A stretch of DNA of 64,000 nucleotides from Capillidium heterosporum (taxonomy: Eukaryota > Entomophthoromycota > Entomophthoromycetes > Entomophthorales > Capillidiaceae). Numbering within the stretch: the stretch's first letter is position 1; every line of letters begins with the position of its first letter. The stretch lies in contig WBMQ01000003.1 in assembly GCA_016630905.1 (NCBI GenBank), positions 2,666,001-2,730,000 of the forward strand. The letters run 5' to 3'. The translations under genes were made by a program, and so were the position numbers. Below, piece after piece: positions 1-10,781 of the stretch. The notes below the pieces were generated by a model that was not told the origin of the DNA, did no database searches, and saw only the letters and a program-made list of their open reading frames with translations.

Positions 1-195
1 CATTTTCTTACTCTTTCATAAGCCATCATCATTTCAGTCTTCTCGAAATCGTTATCTCATAGATTCCTTTTGTTATCCCAATTGTAAATTCGCATAGATA
101 TAGACCAGCTATTTAAATAGACCTCTTGTATAAAATTAACTTTCAGCAAAAGTAACCTTAATTTTTAATACATCGACTACGACACTAATCCCATA

Positions 196-264
196 ATGAA
201 CACATTGAACATCTTTTCCAACATGAACCAAGAGATCCCCGAAACTTCAACTTCTTCCCCATGA
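196..264 (+). promoter_or_regulatory. Upstream ORF, or frame-broken N-terminus, of the Ste12 gene
   Basis: An ATG at 196 opens 22 codons ending in TGA at 262-264, which overlaps the next ATG (261-263) as ATGA. Its peptide is rich in N, S, T, E and P, like the first residues of the following Ste12 reading frame. One more base in the CCCC run at 257-260 would join the two frames. It may be an upstream ORF that lets ribosomes restart at the overlapping ATG, or the true N-terminus separated by a 1-nt frame change. The sequence alone does not decide. Confidence 0.4.
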
Positions 265-1803
265 CTCAGGAGGAGGAGTTCTACAACTACATTCAACCCA
301 ATGTGCAGGAGGCCTTGAACGAGACAAACGAGATGTCTTTCAAGGAGGATTTAAACCAACCATCCGATGCCACGATGCTTAGAGTCCAGGAACTCAAGGA
401 TTTTTTGGCCAACGCCCCCATGAAATGGGATCCTGAGCAGCCCATCCAGAGGTTCCACTTGCCTAACGGAGAGTATCTATCTTGCGTACTGTGGAACAAC
501 TTGTTCTTCATGACCGGGACTGATATAGTTAGGAGTATGGTCTTCAGATTTGAATGCTACGGCCGACCGGTGCGTAACTTCAAAAAGTTCGAGGAAGGGA
601 TCTTTTCCGACCTACGCAACTTGAAGCCAGGTATCGACGCCATCTTGGAGGAACCCAGATCGGAGTTCTTGGAGATGCTTTACCGATCCAACTGCATCCG
701 GACCCAGAAGAAACAAAAAGTTTTCTTTTGGTACTCTGTGCCTCACGACAGGCTATTCATCGATGCCTTGGAACGAGATCTAAAAAGGGAGTTGGCTGGC
801 ACCGAGCCAACTACCGTCTACATCTATCCCAACGAAATGGAAGAGACCGAAACGAGTGAGAATTTCGAGAGTGGGAGTGACTCGGATAGCAATGAGGACA
901 AACCTAAGCGTCACCCACTGGCCCATTCAGGTATCCCCAAGAAAGTGGATTCGTTCCTGATTAGCGACATCGCCTCCCTAACGCCAGGGAACAACAGTGC
1001 CATGCAGCAGCAAAAGAAGTTGCTTGAGCAAAGTGGCATGAACTTCGCCATGAACCAGGCCTACACCAACTACCAGTTCGATAACTTCAATCCACTAACA
1101 CCCACAATCTTCACTCCACCAGCCAACTACCTCTACCAATTCGACCAAGGGTTCGTGCCAACTTTCATGAACACACCCAACCTAGGGTACTCCCCCAACC
1201 AGTTGAACAGCTTCTTCCAATCCCCACCATTGTCAGACGATTTGGGATCGTTCAACGAGATGGTATCCCCTCACCTAGACTTTACCCAATTCAATCCCTA
1301 CAAGTCCAACCCCTTCGATACTAACCAGTTTATCAACTTCAATCCCATGGAGTTTAATAGCAACCGCATCATGCGCCACAACATGATGATGGGTCCTAAT
1401 CCCTACCCCATGCCACCTAAGCTGATGAAACTCAACACTTATGAAAACAAGGACAAGGGTGGCAGTGAGCGCCCCCACGTCTGCCAGGTCGAGTACTGTG
1501 GCAGAGCCTTCAAGCGATCCTGACCAACTGAGGAGGCACCACAAGACCCACGAACATCCGTATCCCTGCCCCCACAACAAATGTCCTAGAACGTTCAACA
1601 GGCAGGACCAACTCACTCAGCACCTAGCTCTGCACCACCCCGACGCCTCGCGGGACAAGGTTAACACCAATACTACCAACCTAAATACTAGCACCGAAAT
1701 CAACGATAACGACCTTCAGCTTCAGGACATTACCTTCAATTTCAACATGGACAATAGTCAGGACCTCGGCTTCGACTACTTCAAACAGGAGTTGGAAGTG
1801 TAA
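261..1803 (+). CDS. ste12: Ste12-family transcription factor with C-terminal C2H2 fingers; needs a +1 frame change at 1521
   Basis: Ste12-type factors act at the end of the mating/filamentation MAP-kinase cascade. An STE domain spans about residues 35-190, with the family blocks around FHLPNGEYLSCVLWNN and GTDIVRSMVFRF. A low-complexity N/P/F/M-rich middle follows. Two C2H2 fingers lie at the end, the arrangement of filamentous-fungal Ste12. The first frame stops at TGA 1521-1523 in the middle of finger 1. Reading one base later, from 1522, restores the finger exactly: C-x4-C-x12-H-x3-H, with SDQLRRHHKTH after the shift, then finger 2 and a tail to TAA. The junction reads TCC-TGA-C. Total about 513 residues. 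The start at 261 is the first ATG of the STE-domain frame; a frame-broken extension from 196 is possible. An AATAAA lies at 1911. Family call is firm; the cause of the frame break is open. Confidence 0.9.
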
Positions 1804-2352
1804 GTTGGGGACCAACATATTTATCACCTACCGTTGTACAGAACTTTTCATCAAAAGAGTTGGAAAGATACCATCCATTGTAGATGGATAGTACTTTTTG
1901 ACTCGGATCAATAAAAAGACTTAGAAATTAGAAACTAAAATTTTGCTTATGTTTAATATATACATGCTTTGCAATTTGATTATATACCTTTATTATTAAT
2001 CTTAGTTAATACATGCTCAACTGTCTTCGATAGTTTATAAAGAGATTCATTTGTCTGAAAAATAGAACCTTTATAGCTTTAAGCCATCTACCCTCAGCAA
2101 AAAGCAGACATAGTTCAAAAATGGCCTTCAAGCTTATAGTTAAAATCCATAACTATGTATCTTACATCAATTATTTTCCAAGACTTTGTAAGATAAAGTG
2201 CACCCTATAAATTAGCATCAAAGATATCGACTATCGGAAAATTACTAAAGTAGGGCTACCTTTAAAGCCATTCCTCATTCATATCCTTCACATATAGCTA
2301 TGAATCGTATTCTTTGAGAAACTATTATAAAAAGAAATGTGATACAAATACC
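1804..2352. other. Convergent 3' spacer
   Basis: AT-rich spacer between the 3' ends of Ste12 (+) and the peptidase gene (-). It holds an AATAAA near 1911 that fits Ste12 polyadenylation. I see no gene. Confidence 0.5.
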
Positions 2353-3391
2353 TTATTTTAAATAGAAATTCCTGAAATAGTTACAAGCCTCCACCAATTT
2401 ATAGGAAATACCTTTGTCCCTAGTAGAGTGGCCAGCCTTATCGACAACGACCAGATTTAAGTTTGGTAGTCTATCACGGAGCATCCAAGCGAACTTCAAG
2501 GGAGAAACGAGGTCATATCTACCCTGTACGACAGTTATGGGGATAGCAAAATTACAGAGACTAGATATGTTATCCAATATAAAGTCGGATTCTAAAAAAC
2601 ATCGGTTCTTGAAGTAGTAACTTTCAATAATAATGTGTTGGTTAGACTTGATGTTGGTCTTTGCCCTTTGAACTCCGTTCAAGTTGAGTTTGAAGTTGAA
2701 GGTTGCCGATTCCCAAGTCGACCAACTGGTCAAGCATCGCTCCCTGACCTCTTTATTGGAACCCGAGATCCTTTTGTAGTAGGCAGCTACTAAATCGTCC
2801 CGTTCAGCCTCGGGTATCGGTTCCAAAAACTGTTGCCAGTACTCGGGGTAGAAGTTGGAGCAACCAGATTGAAAAGACCAATTTATCTCTTCAAAACTAC
2901 CTAAAAATACTCCGTTGAGGATCAGGCCGCTTAGATTGGTTGGATACTTTATAGCATAGAGTAAACTTAAAGTTGTACCCCAGCTTATACCAAACAAAAC
3001 CACTTTTTCTAGGTTTAAGTGAAGTCTACGATCGTTCAGTTATAAATATGGGAGTAGATTACCTTAATTTTTCAATATCCTCTACTAAGTTTTGAGTCGT
3101 ATTCTCTTTCAATTCTAAACTTGGGGTTGAATTTTCTACTCCTCGTTGATGGAATAGAATGGTTTTGTAAAATTTAGGATCAAAGTACCGCCTATCTTCT
3201 TTACTGAAACTACAACCTGGTCCACTAACTTATTAAATAATTGCTTAAAAAGTAAGTAGTTACCCATGGACGAAGAAAACTGGATAACCGTTGGGATTAC
3301 CACACAATTCATAGTAGATAGTATGGAGGTTGGAAACTTTCAAAAAGCTTTGGTGGAAGGGTTCGATTTCTGGGTAGCGTTTGGTTGGCAT
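2353..3391 (-). CDS. Prolyl iminopeptidase (proline aminopeptidase), alpha/beta hydrolase
   Basis: Removes N-terminal proline from peptides (peptidase family S33), probably in the cytosol because no signal peptide is seen. Three exons read on the minus strand: 3391-3264, 3224-3063, 3025-2353, with introns of 39 and 37 nt. They give about 320 residues, a normal length. In order: the N-terminal motif MPTKRYPEIEPF, the oxyanion loop VHGGPG across intron 1, DIEKLR, the nucleophile elbow GISWG (Ser about 111), the family motif STWE, an Asp in QGRYDLVSP and a His in KAGHS. One oddity is the strand after the HGGPG loop, where the usual RGxGxS reads RGVENS, and the elbow has GIS where GGS is common. 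No frame break. The family is best known from bacteria and is also present in fungi. Confidence 0.88.
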
Positions 3392-4217
3392 TTGTTCTTA
3401 TTTTTAGGATTGGTGAGTTGGAAATAGTTGAATAGGTAACAAGATGAAGCTTGATTTGAAACCACCTTTCAAATACCTGATCGTCAACCAGTAAATATTA
3501 CGTAGTTTATAAATGTTGGTTTACTTTAGAGCAAAGCAATCAGTGAAAATTATGTAAATATTTTAGATGATAGTGACCAGAATTTGAAGAATCTTCTCAT
3601 TAGATGTTTCTGTACAACACTACATCGTAAGCAAAGGTACCTGAAATAGCTTTTACTATAGACAGTTTATTTAAAAGAACCAAGGCACTTTGATGGTTAT
3701 ATATTTCAAGCTTGAGCTATCAGTTCGTATGTAGCTATTATAGTTTGTTAGATCATTTGATTTAAAGCGATAAGCTAAAAATATATATCAAAGTAAATGG
3801 ATGATTATATGAAGCCTAGCTAAGCTATATGCTACCACTATAGTAGTAGCTCCAATTTATATTTTTTAAACTTTGATATTTAAATTGATGTGAATCAATT
3901 GTTGATAATGTTCGAATTTAACTAATTAAGACTATTGATAATGATATCGTTTATACTTATTGCTATGATCATCAATATATTTATGACTGATTGCTAAAAT
4001 ATATCTATATATTACGAAAATTAAAGTTTTTTGACTATAGTACAAGGCTATGTATACCTAATTGAAATATATTTTGTAGTTTTACCTCAATAAAATAATA
4101 TAAGCTCGAAAAATCAAACCATATATTATTAAATATAATACCTAAATATAGTGAATGAAGTATGTAGGTTAAATATATATTCTGAAATATATAAATATAA
4201 GGCTAGAAATTAGATAA
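3392..4217. other. AT-rich intergenic region
   Basis: Divergent spacer between the peptidase (-) and the secreted repeat protein (+). It should hold both promoters. It is dominated by ATATAT tracts and I can support no specific site. Confidence 0.4.
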
Positions 4218-5012
4218 ATGGACATCAAAATGCATTTTCAGATAACTTTATTGGTCTTAAGTTTAGTCAGCCAGGGTTACAGCAGCCTTACCATCCCTCA
4301 GGATCCTAGTATTGTTGATACGGTAAAGATTGGCAGCATGGTGGGTGATGTAAGCTTCTATAAAGCGGACTGTGTAATCCCAGGTTTGGCAAGTCAGTCC
4401 TGTGAGTCAAATTTGGTTGATACTGGATCAGATATTGGACAGGAGGAGACTCAGCTTTGTAAGAAATCCGATACCAAGTTCATCGTACCTGAACAGCCAA
4501 GTCAAGAAACTCTCTGTACCGAAGAACCTAAACAATCTGAATCTGAACAGCCTAACCAAGACGCTCTTGGTACCGAAGCTTCTAAGTAAAAGGAAGAGAG
4601 GCAGAAAGAGGAACCAAAGTCCTATCAAGAAGCTGAGATCAAGGAACCTGAACAGCCTGCTCAAGACATTCCAAATGATGAGAATGTTAAGCGTGAAGAA
4701 ACTAAACTTTGTAAGAAAACCAGACCTGAACAATCTAGTCAGAATGTTGAACCTCAATCAAATTTTGGGCAAGGCCAAGAAATCGATAAAGACGCCAAGG
4801 AACCCACGATTTTAAACACCAATGTACCCATCAACTTGAACTTAAATCAGAAGATTAATTTCAATAGACAGTTACCCGAACAGCAACACTATGAGCAGCC
4901 GTTAGTTATTGAAGGACCTGAAATCCAACAACCTTTTGTTAGCCCTTGCAACTGCAACGATGCCTTGAACCTTCTCGATCGGTTTATTACTGGTCCTTGT
5001 GGATGTGCCTAA
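4218..5012 (+). CDS. Secreted Q/E/P-rich repeat protein with an in-frame TAA (readthrough or decaying gene)
   Basis: Not recognised as a known family. The N-terminus is a clear signal peptide (hydrophobic stretch ITLLVLSLVSQGYSS), so the product should be secreted. The body is low complexity with a recurring EQPxQ unit (EQPSQ, EQPNQ, EQPAQ, EQSSQ) and two LCKK segments. TAA at 4587-4589 ends the first 123 codons. The same frame then continues open for another 140 codons, with the same repeat style and composition, to TAA at 5010-5012. It ends in a Cys-rich tail (CNCN...GPCGCA). Continuity of the repeat across the TAA says the downstream part was once, or still is, translated. I found no fitting intron around the stop. 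Either a nonsense mutation, stop readthrough or a sequence error explains it. Confidence 0.55.
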
Positions 5013-5781
5013 ACGTATACCAACTACAGCTTTGAAGTTTTGGAAATACTTATCAATAAATACTGCGACCATTTCATATAGCATATATTTTTCGATTCAG
5101 TAAGGTTCAAATAGTATGTATATCGCTACAAAGTATTCTATATTTATCAGCTCCAATAGAATCAAGGAATTGACATGTAGTGCTTGATATATTATTTCGA
5201 AAAAGCCAATGTCCAGAATTCCATTAAATACATGTGTATACCTTCAAAACTTATAAGATTCATCCATATGGCCTACGCTACACCTTCTATTCTGATACCA
5301 CAGGTACTTCTGACCTTTATAAAATTTCAAATAGTGATGACTACAACCTTGGTTTTAATAATCCAATTTATAGCATTATACTTGCTTTACATACATAACA
5401 CATGTCGCTTCATGAGATTTTATCTGTAAGGTTATTATCTCATAATGTATACTAGTTTAGCTTATAAAGCTATTGAAAGGCTACAAACAAAATCCATAGA
5501 ACTTATTTCAAATACATTCCAAATTAACTGTACTGTAGGGAAATCCAAGCAGCTATATATGGTACAATAGATTCAGAACTTACTCAGCAAGCTTTTGAAA
5601 CGGAATCTAAAAGCAATTTGCTAAATACAATATAAAACATACATTCATATAAAAAACACAAAATGTTTAGTTTATTATTCTAAAGTATTTTGAGGATGGA
5701 GGTTAACGTTCTAACATATTTTAAAATTTTAGGCGGGGAGGGGAGATGGGAATAAAGTTAACAAATGGAAGGATAAAACCA
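5013..5781. other. Intergenic, no gene supported
   Basis: AT-rich spacer between the 3' ends of the secreted repeat protein and Hsp70. Short open frames lack any family signal. Confidence 0.4.
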
Positions 5782-6720
5782 TTAGTCGACCTCCTCGATG
5801 GTAGGACCATCGTGACCGGGACCAGCAGGGGGCTGACCGGGGAAGCCACCAGGGGCACCACCGGCACCAGGGAAACCTCCGGGGAAGCCTTCAGCTCCAG
5901 GCATGCCACCGGGGGCACCACCAGCTTCGGCGTATACCTTGGACATGATGGGGTTGGCAACGGCCTCAAGCTCCTTCTGGCGCTCTTCGTACTCCTCCTT
6001 GGAGGCTTCGTGAGAGTTGTCCAACCATTCGGTGGTATCCTTGATGGCCTTCTCCAACTTCTCCTTGTCAGCGGCATCCAACTTGGCGGCAATCTTCTCC
6101 TCCTGGATCGAGTTGCGCAAGTTGTAGGCGTAGGATTCCAAACCGTTCTTGGCGGCAATACGGGCGGCAGCTTCCTCGTCTTCCTGCTTGTACTTTTCGG
6201 CTTCGGAAACCATGCGCTCGATATCCTCCTTGGAGAGACGGCCCTTGTCGTTGGTGATGGTGATCTTGTTGGACTTACCAGTCGACTTGTCGGCGGCAGT
6301 GACGTTCAAGATACCATTGGCATCAATATCGAAGGAAACTTCGATCTGGGGGACACCACGGGGGGCAGGGGGGATTCCAGAGAGCTCGAACTTACCCAAC
6401 ATGTTGTTGTCCTTGGTGCGAGTACGCTCACCTTCGTAAACCTGGATGAGTACACCGGGCTGGTTATCAGCAAAGGTGGAGAAGGTCTCGGACTTCTTGG
6501 TGGGGACGGTAGTGTTACGCTTAATCAAAGGAGTCATGACACCACCAGCGGTCTCGATACCGAGGGATAGAGGGGCGACATCGAGGAGCAAGAGATCCTG
6601 GGTGGCCTCAGAGGTATCACCAGTCAAGATAGCAGCCTGGACGGCAGCACCGTAGGCAACAGCCTCATCGGGGTTGATGGAACGGTTAGGCTCCTTACCG
6701 TTGAAGTAATCGGAAACCAA

Positions 6721-6756
<36 letters not shown>

Positions 6757-7225
6757 CAAGACGATCTCGTGGACGGCAGATTTGTCGATCTTGGAGTCGC
6801 GGAGGACCTTCTCGACGGGGTCGAGGGTGGAGCGGAACAAGTCCTGGCACAATTCTTCGAAACGGGCACGGGTGATGGAGGTGTAGAAATCGATACCTTC
6901 GAATAGGGAGTCAATCTCGATGGTGGTCTGAGCGGCGGAAGACAAGGTACGCTTGGCACGTTCGCAAGAGGTGCGGAGACGACGCATGGCACGGGCATTG
7001 TCGGAGATATCCTTCTTGTTCTTGCGCTTGAACTCCTGCATGAAGTGGTTGACCAGGCGGTTGTCGAAATCTTCACCACCCAAGTGAGTGTCACCAGCAG
7101 TGGCCTTGACTTCGAAGATACCGTCTTCGATGGTCAAGAGGGAGACATCGAAAGTACCACCTCCCAAATCGAAGATGAGGACGTTCTTCTCACCCTCAGA
7201 CTTCTTGTCTAAACCGTAGGCAATG

Positions 7226-7260
<35 letters not shown>

Positions 7261-7765
7261 GTTCAAACCAGCAATGGCACCGGCATCCTTGGTAGCCTGA
7301 CGCTGGGAATCGTTGAAGTAGGCAGGGGACGGTGACGACGGCGTCGTTGACGGTGGTACCAAGGTAGGCCTCGGCAACCTCCTTCATCTTCATGAGGACC
7401 ATGGAGGAAACTTCTTCGGGAGTGAACTGCTTGGTCTCACCCTTGAATTCAACCTGGATGATGGGCTTGGTGGCCTTGTCAATGATCTTGAAGGGCCAGT
7501 GCTTCATATCGGACTGGACTTCGCTGTCGCTGAACTTACGACCGATAAGACGCTTGGCATCGAAGACGGTGTTGTAGGGGTTCATGGCGACCTGGTTCTT
7601 GGCGGCATCACCGATGAGACGTTCGGTATCAGTGAAACCGACGTAGGAGGGAGTAGTACGGTTACCCTGGTCATTGGCGATAATTTCGACACGATCGTTC
7701 TGCCATACGGCAACACAGGAGTAGGTGGTTCCTAAATCAATACCAACGGCACGTCCTTTTGACAT
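5782..7765 (-). CDS. Cytosolic Hsp70 chaperone (Ssa type); frame changes by +1 at 7324
   Basis: ATP-driven protein-folding chaperone of the cytosol. It starts [20 protein letters not shown] and shows the signatures [14 protein letters not shown] and [13 protein letters not shown], then the substrate-binding domain, a G/P-rich tail and the C-terminal EEVD that binds TPR co-chaperones. About 660 residues when both parts are counted; no intron. The first frame covers 7765-7325 and ends in conserved VNDAVVTVP. The next conserved residues, [15 protein letters not shown], lie one base further, from 7323 down. The coding strand at the junction reads GTC-CCC-TGC-C, so dropping one base (T, or one C of CCCC) restores the family sequence with no residue lost. 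Since Hsp70 is so conserved the break point is fixed to the codon. Programmed shift, sequence error or a dead copy are the choices; both halves otherwise look under strong selection. Heat-shock elements lie upstream. Confidence 0.93.
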
Positions 7766-7842
7766 CTTGTTTGAATTCTACGTTAGATAAAAAAGTTAAT
7801 AAATAAAGTGGAATGTTGAGGATTCGAGGTCCAAAACTCAAA

Positions 7843-7850
7843 CTTTTATA
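7843..7850 (-). promoter_or_regulatory. Hsp70 TATA box
   Basis: On the minus strand the sequence reads TATAAAAG about 80 bp before the Hsp70 ATG, between the start codon and the heat-shock elements. Confidence 0.55.
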
Positions 7851-7877
7851 GCCTGAAGGTGGAATCCAACTGGCACC

Positions 7878-7915
7878 TTCCAGAACTTTCTCCGAGAAAC
7901 GAACATTTTCAAGAA
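7878..7915 (-). promoter_or_regulatory. Heat-shock elements of the Hsp70 gene
   Basis: TTCnnGAAnnTTC is perfect at 7878-7890. A second set lies just beyond, with GAA at 901-903, TTC at 908-910 and GAA at 913-915 of the 7-kb numbering. Alternating 5-bp nTTCn/nGAAn units are the known binding site of heat-shock factor trimers. They sit about 115-150 bp upstream of the ATG, behind the TATA box. Confidence 0.7.
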
Positions 7916-8547
7916 TTAATTCTCTAGCTAATCCAATAGCTTGAAATTTTTGCTTAGAAATTCCTTACTAAATTTTGGAGATAACTATGCTGTGCCACCC
8001 AATTATATGCGCCAATTTACAAATTGGTTAGAAACTAATGAAAGAATTATTCCCAGCTCTAAAGCAGTTTATAATCAGTAGAAAGCCCGCGTTTATAATT
8101 CTTGATGAACTACTGGTTTTTAGGAATGTTGTTAGTGGTGAAAAAATGGTTCAAAGAAACTGCCATAGGCTTGTTTACATATCTATTCTCCAACAAAAGT
8201 TCTATGCCACTCATCAAGAATTAAAATATGAAGTTCCAAGCTATAAATGTATACCTTTTTCCTTGATCCAATAAATGATACTTTATATTCAACCCAAAAG
8301 TTAGAAAAGTGAGCAAATTTTTCAGAACATCCACCCATCAATATTCTGGCAAAGTTAGACTATAAGCTTTGATACAAACTTATTAGTCTTAGTAGCACGG
8401 TTTCAGTAGCTTTTCCACTAATATAAAATCAAGAGCATATTGGCTACCAAGGGTAGCATTTAAAATTTATATAGATCACTGTATATACAAGGAATTGCAG
8501 CTTTTAAAAACAAAAATGTAAACAGTTTAATTACAAAAATACGAGCA
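7916..8547. other. Spacer between Hsp70 and Flc paralog 1
   Basis: Upstream of Hsp70 (-) and 3' of Flc paralog 1 (-). A 78-codon open frame at 8038 has no recognisable features and I do not call it a gene. Confidence 0.4.
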
Positions 8548-10781
8548 CTAAAACTTGGGCTTATCTGGTAGCAAGATATCTTGCTGTTTGAGTGGTGAAG
8601 GGATTTTGGGGTTGTTTCCTACATGTGGTGAGTTGGGCAAAGAAACATCAGTAAAATTCAACATGTCGTGATCCTCCTCAGCAAAGACAATCTTAGGGCT
8701 GGAGGCCCCTGAATCCGATATAAACTTCTTGGCTTCCGGTTTAGATGGCTTGTAATTGGATAAGAGGGGTTGGCTGTGATCGGAAGTATCATCCCGCTCT
8801 AGGTTATTGGTGTCGATACCTCGTTCTACATCGATACTAGGCTTAGGCTGATTTTTGAAGAAGCTGGGGACTTGAACTGGGGAATTGTCCTCCTTAGCTT
8901 CAAGGAGGTCGGAAGCTAAGAATGATTTAGGTCGGTTGGTGGCTATATCAGCATTGGAGTTATTACTGGAGCCATCCCTATACTGTGAGAACAAGGGCTC
9001 TTCTAAACCTTGACCAGCACTGAGACGTCGAACAAAACCAGTCTCCTCCATACTTCCAGGTTGGTTCCAGTAACTGGTGTACCCTTGATCAATCTATAGA
9101 TCGTGATAATCAGACCCCAAAGTGTCATAACAGTGATTGTAATCACCATAATAGCTTGGAGCGCTAGCATGGCGTAAGCTATGATGGTTCGTGCTAGGTC
9201 GGGTAACTTGATGGATTCGATATAGAAGAAAATTAAAGCGGTGTTGGCGACCCTTAGAACACCAATGAAGACCATAAGGGTGTTACCTAGTTTGGTTGCG
9301 TAGGGCTTCATGAAGAACAGCATGATGAAAAAGAATATTTCAGTAAGTATCAGCAACGAGAGTTGGGCCCACACAATGTTGGCCAGTATACCTACTGCAA
9401 AGGCGCGTACCAGGTTGGAAATGATGACGATCAAAAAGAAGATGTAGGCGGGTTGTCTGTAGTCACTGTACAGTGCACCGTACCGGTAGTTCAATTTAGG
9501 CAAACTGTACAATCTATAAGGACCCTCCTTAATTACCAGGTATGAAACGAAAGCCATCAACAGCACACAAAATACACCGAGAACAACACCAGCTACCACT
9601 TTGATCTGCCAGATGTCGTCTAGAGTAAGCTGGTAGAAAGCTGCAGTTGCCAAGACAAAGTACAACAATAATTGGACACGTAGCAGATTTCCCAAGTAGT
9701 AGTTGGCGTAATGATCTCTCAATTCCAAAAAGAGCTTGGGCTTGAACCTACTCAATAACTCTAGGATCAAGCGAAGGAGTAGCAAAATGACGGTTAGCCC
9801 ACCCAAAATACAGCCAAACAACATGAGCACCGTCAAAAAATAGTTCTCTGGCTTGACTTTGAGCTTTGTGGCGTAGTTGGCAATACCAGCCAGCTGGCTA
9901 TAACTGGTGGCATTCTTATCGGGCAACAAACCATCCAAGGCAGCCCTACGACTTAACTTGGCACCTGAATTTGGAGATTTGGGTCTCCATCCATCAATGG
10001 CATTCTGGAAGGCTGGGATGTTGATCATGCCGTTAGCCCAACCGAAATTGGTGGTGAAGTCTTGGTAGAAGCCGGGATAATTGACGCCTAGTTGTCCGGT
10101 AGTCGCCATAAACTGAAACGTGCTTAGAACGTCGAAGAAGCTGGGGGTAGGACCAGGTCGTGTCTGATAACTTAGACCGGCTGGTAGACTTGCTACCATT
10201 GCAGCTGTACCTACCGCTGATATTGAGGCTAATACAGTTGACAAACCAGCAATCGATACCAAAGATGCGGTAATCGCTGGTTGCTTAGCTTTCGTTTCAC
10301 CCTGCAATCCAACCGACACACAACCTAGATCTTGACCTTGGGCGTCGAGGATACGCAATTTGCCGGTGATGTCAGAACCTGGGATCTTGTTTAGGATGTC
10401 GGCTATGTTGGTAACTTGCTTCGGTAGGACCGTAGAGTAGGATTGAGACCAGGTACCCGGCTGTAACGGGCACAAACTTTTGCCGGAAATGGACATGCAT
10501 ATATCTAAAGGTACCGTCAATACTTGAGTTCCTAGGAAGGATAAGGAAATCTCGGCCTTTGCTGATGTGATTTGGCTGGTAAGTTGAGCATCTATGGAGG
10601 TTGATAAAGTGTTGGTTTTGGGGTCGAGGTTGATGTTGAACTCGTGTAACTTGAACTGATTGAGGGCATTTGAGGTCTGGTTGGTACAATCTTTTATACT
10701 GTTGGAGTTAAATTCGAAGGCTGCTGCCACCGCTACTAGAGTAGCCCACACGTACATAGTTCGCTTTAAATCTATGTACAT
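8548..10781 (-). CDS. Flc/TRP-like membrane protein, paralog 1; tail lies in another frame
   Basis: Member of the fungal Flc/Pkd2-like family (ML-like domain plus TRP-like channel region), linked in yeasts to cell-wall integrity, flavin transport into the ER and calcium signalling. Signal peptide at residues 1-20; ML-like lumenal domain about 22-160 with paired cysteines; hydrophobic Ala/Ser-rich segment about 170-205; then about eight membrane helices from about residue 315 to 575. No intron. The main frame runs on into unrelated sequence to TAG at 9003. A conserved hydrophilic tail (ETGFV, DVERG, ERDDTSDH, FAEEDHD) lies from about 9060 down to TAG at 8548 in the -1 (or +2) frame. Alignment with the 27.2-kb paralog puts the change in a window of about 8 codons after KGTPVTG, at or near AAC-CTG-GAA; a -1 shift there gives equal length to the paralog. 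Confidence 0.85.

Noticed and set aside
4218-5012. Reassigned stop codons as a general explanation of in-frame stops
   Set aside because: Most conserved genes in the window end at ordinary TAA, TAG or TGA codons and have no internal stops in their conserved parts, so a changed genetic code does not fit.
5746-6570. Long plus-strand open frame opposite Hsp70 (274 codons)
   Set aside because: It is the antisense shadow of the Gly-rich and conserved Hsp70 coding sequence; its protein has no independent family signal.
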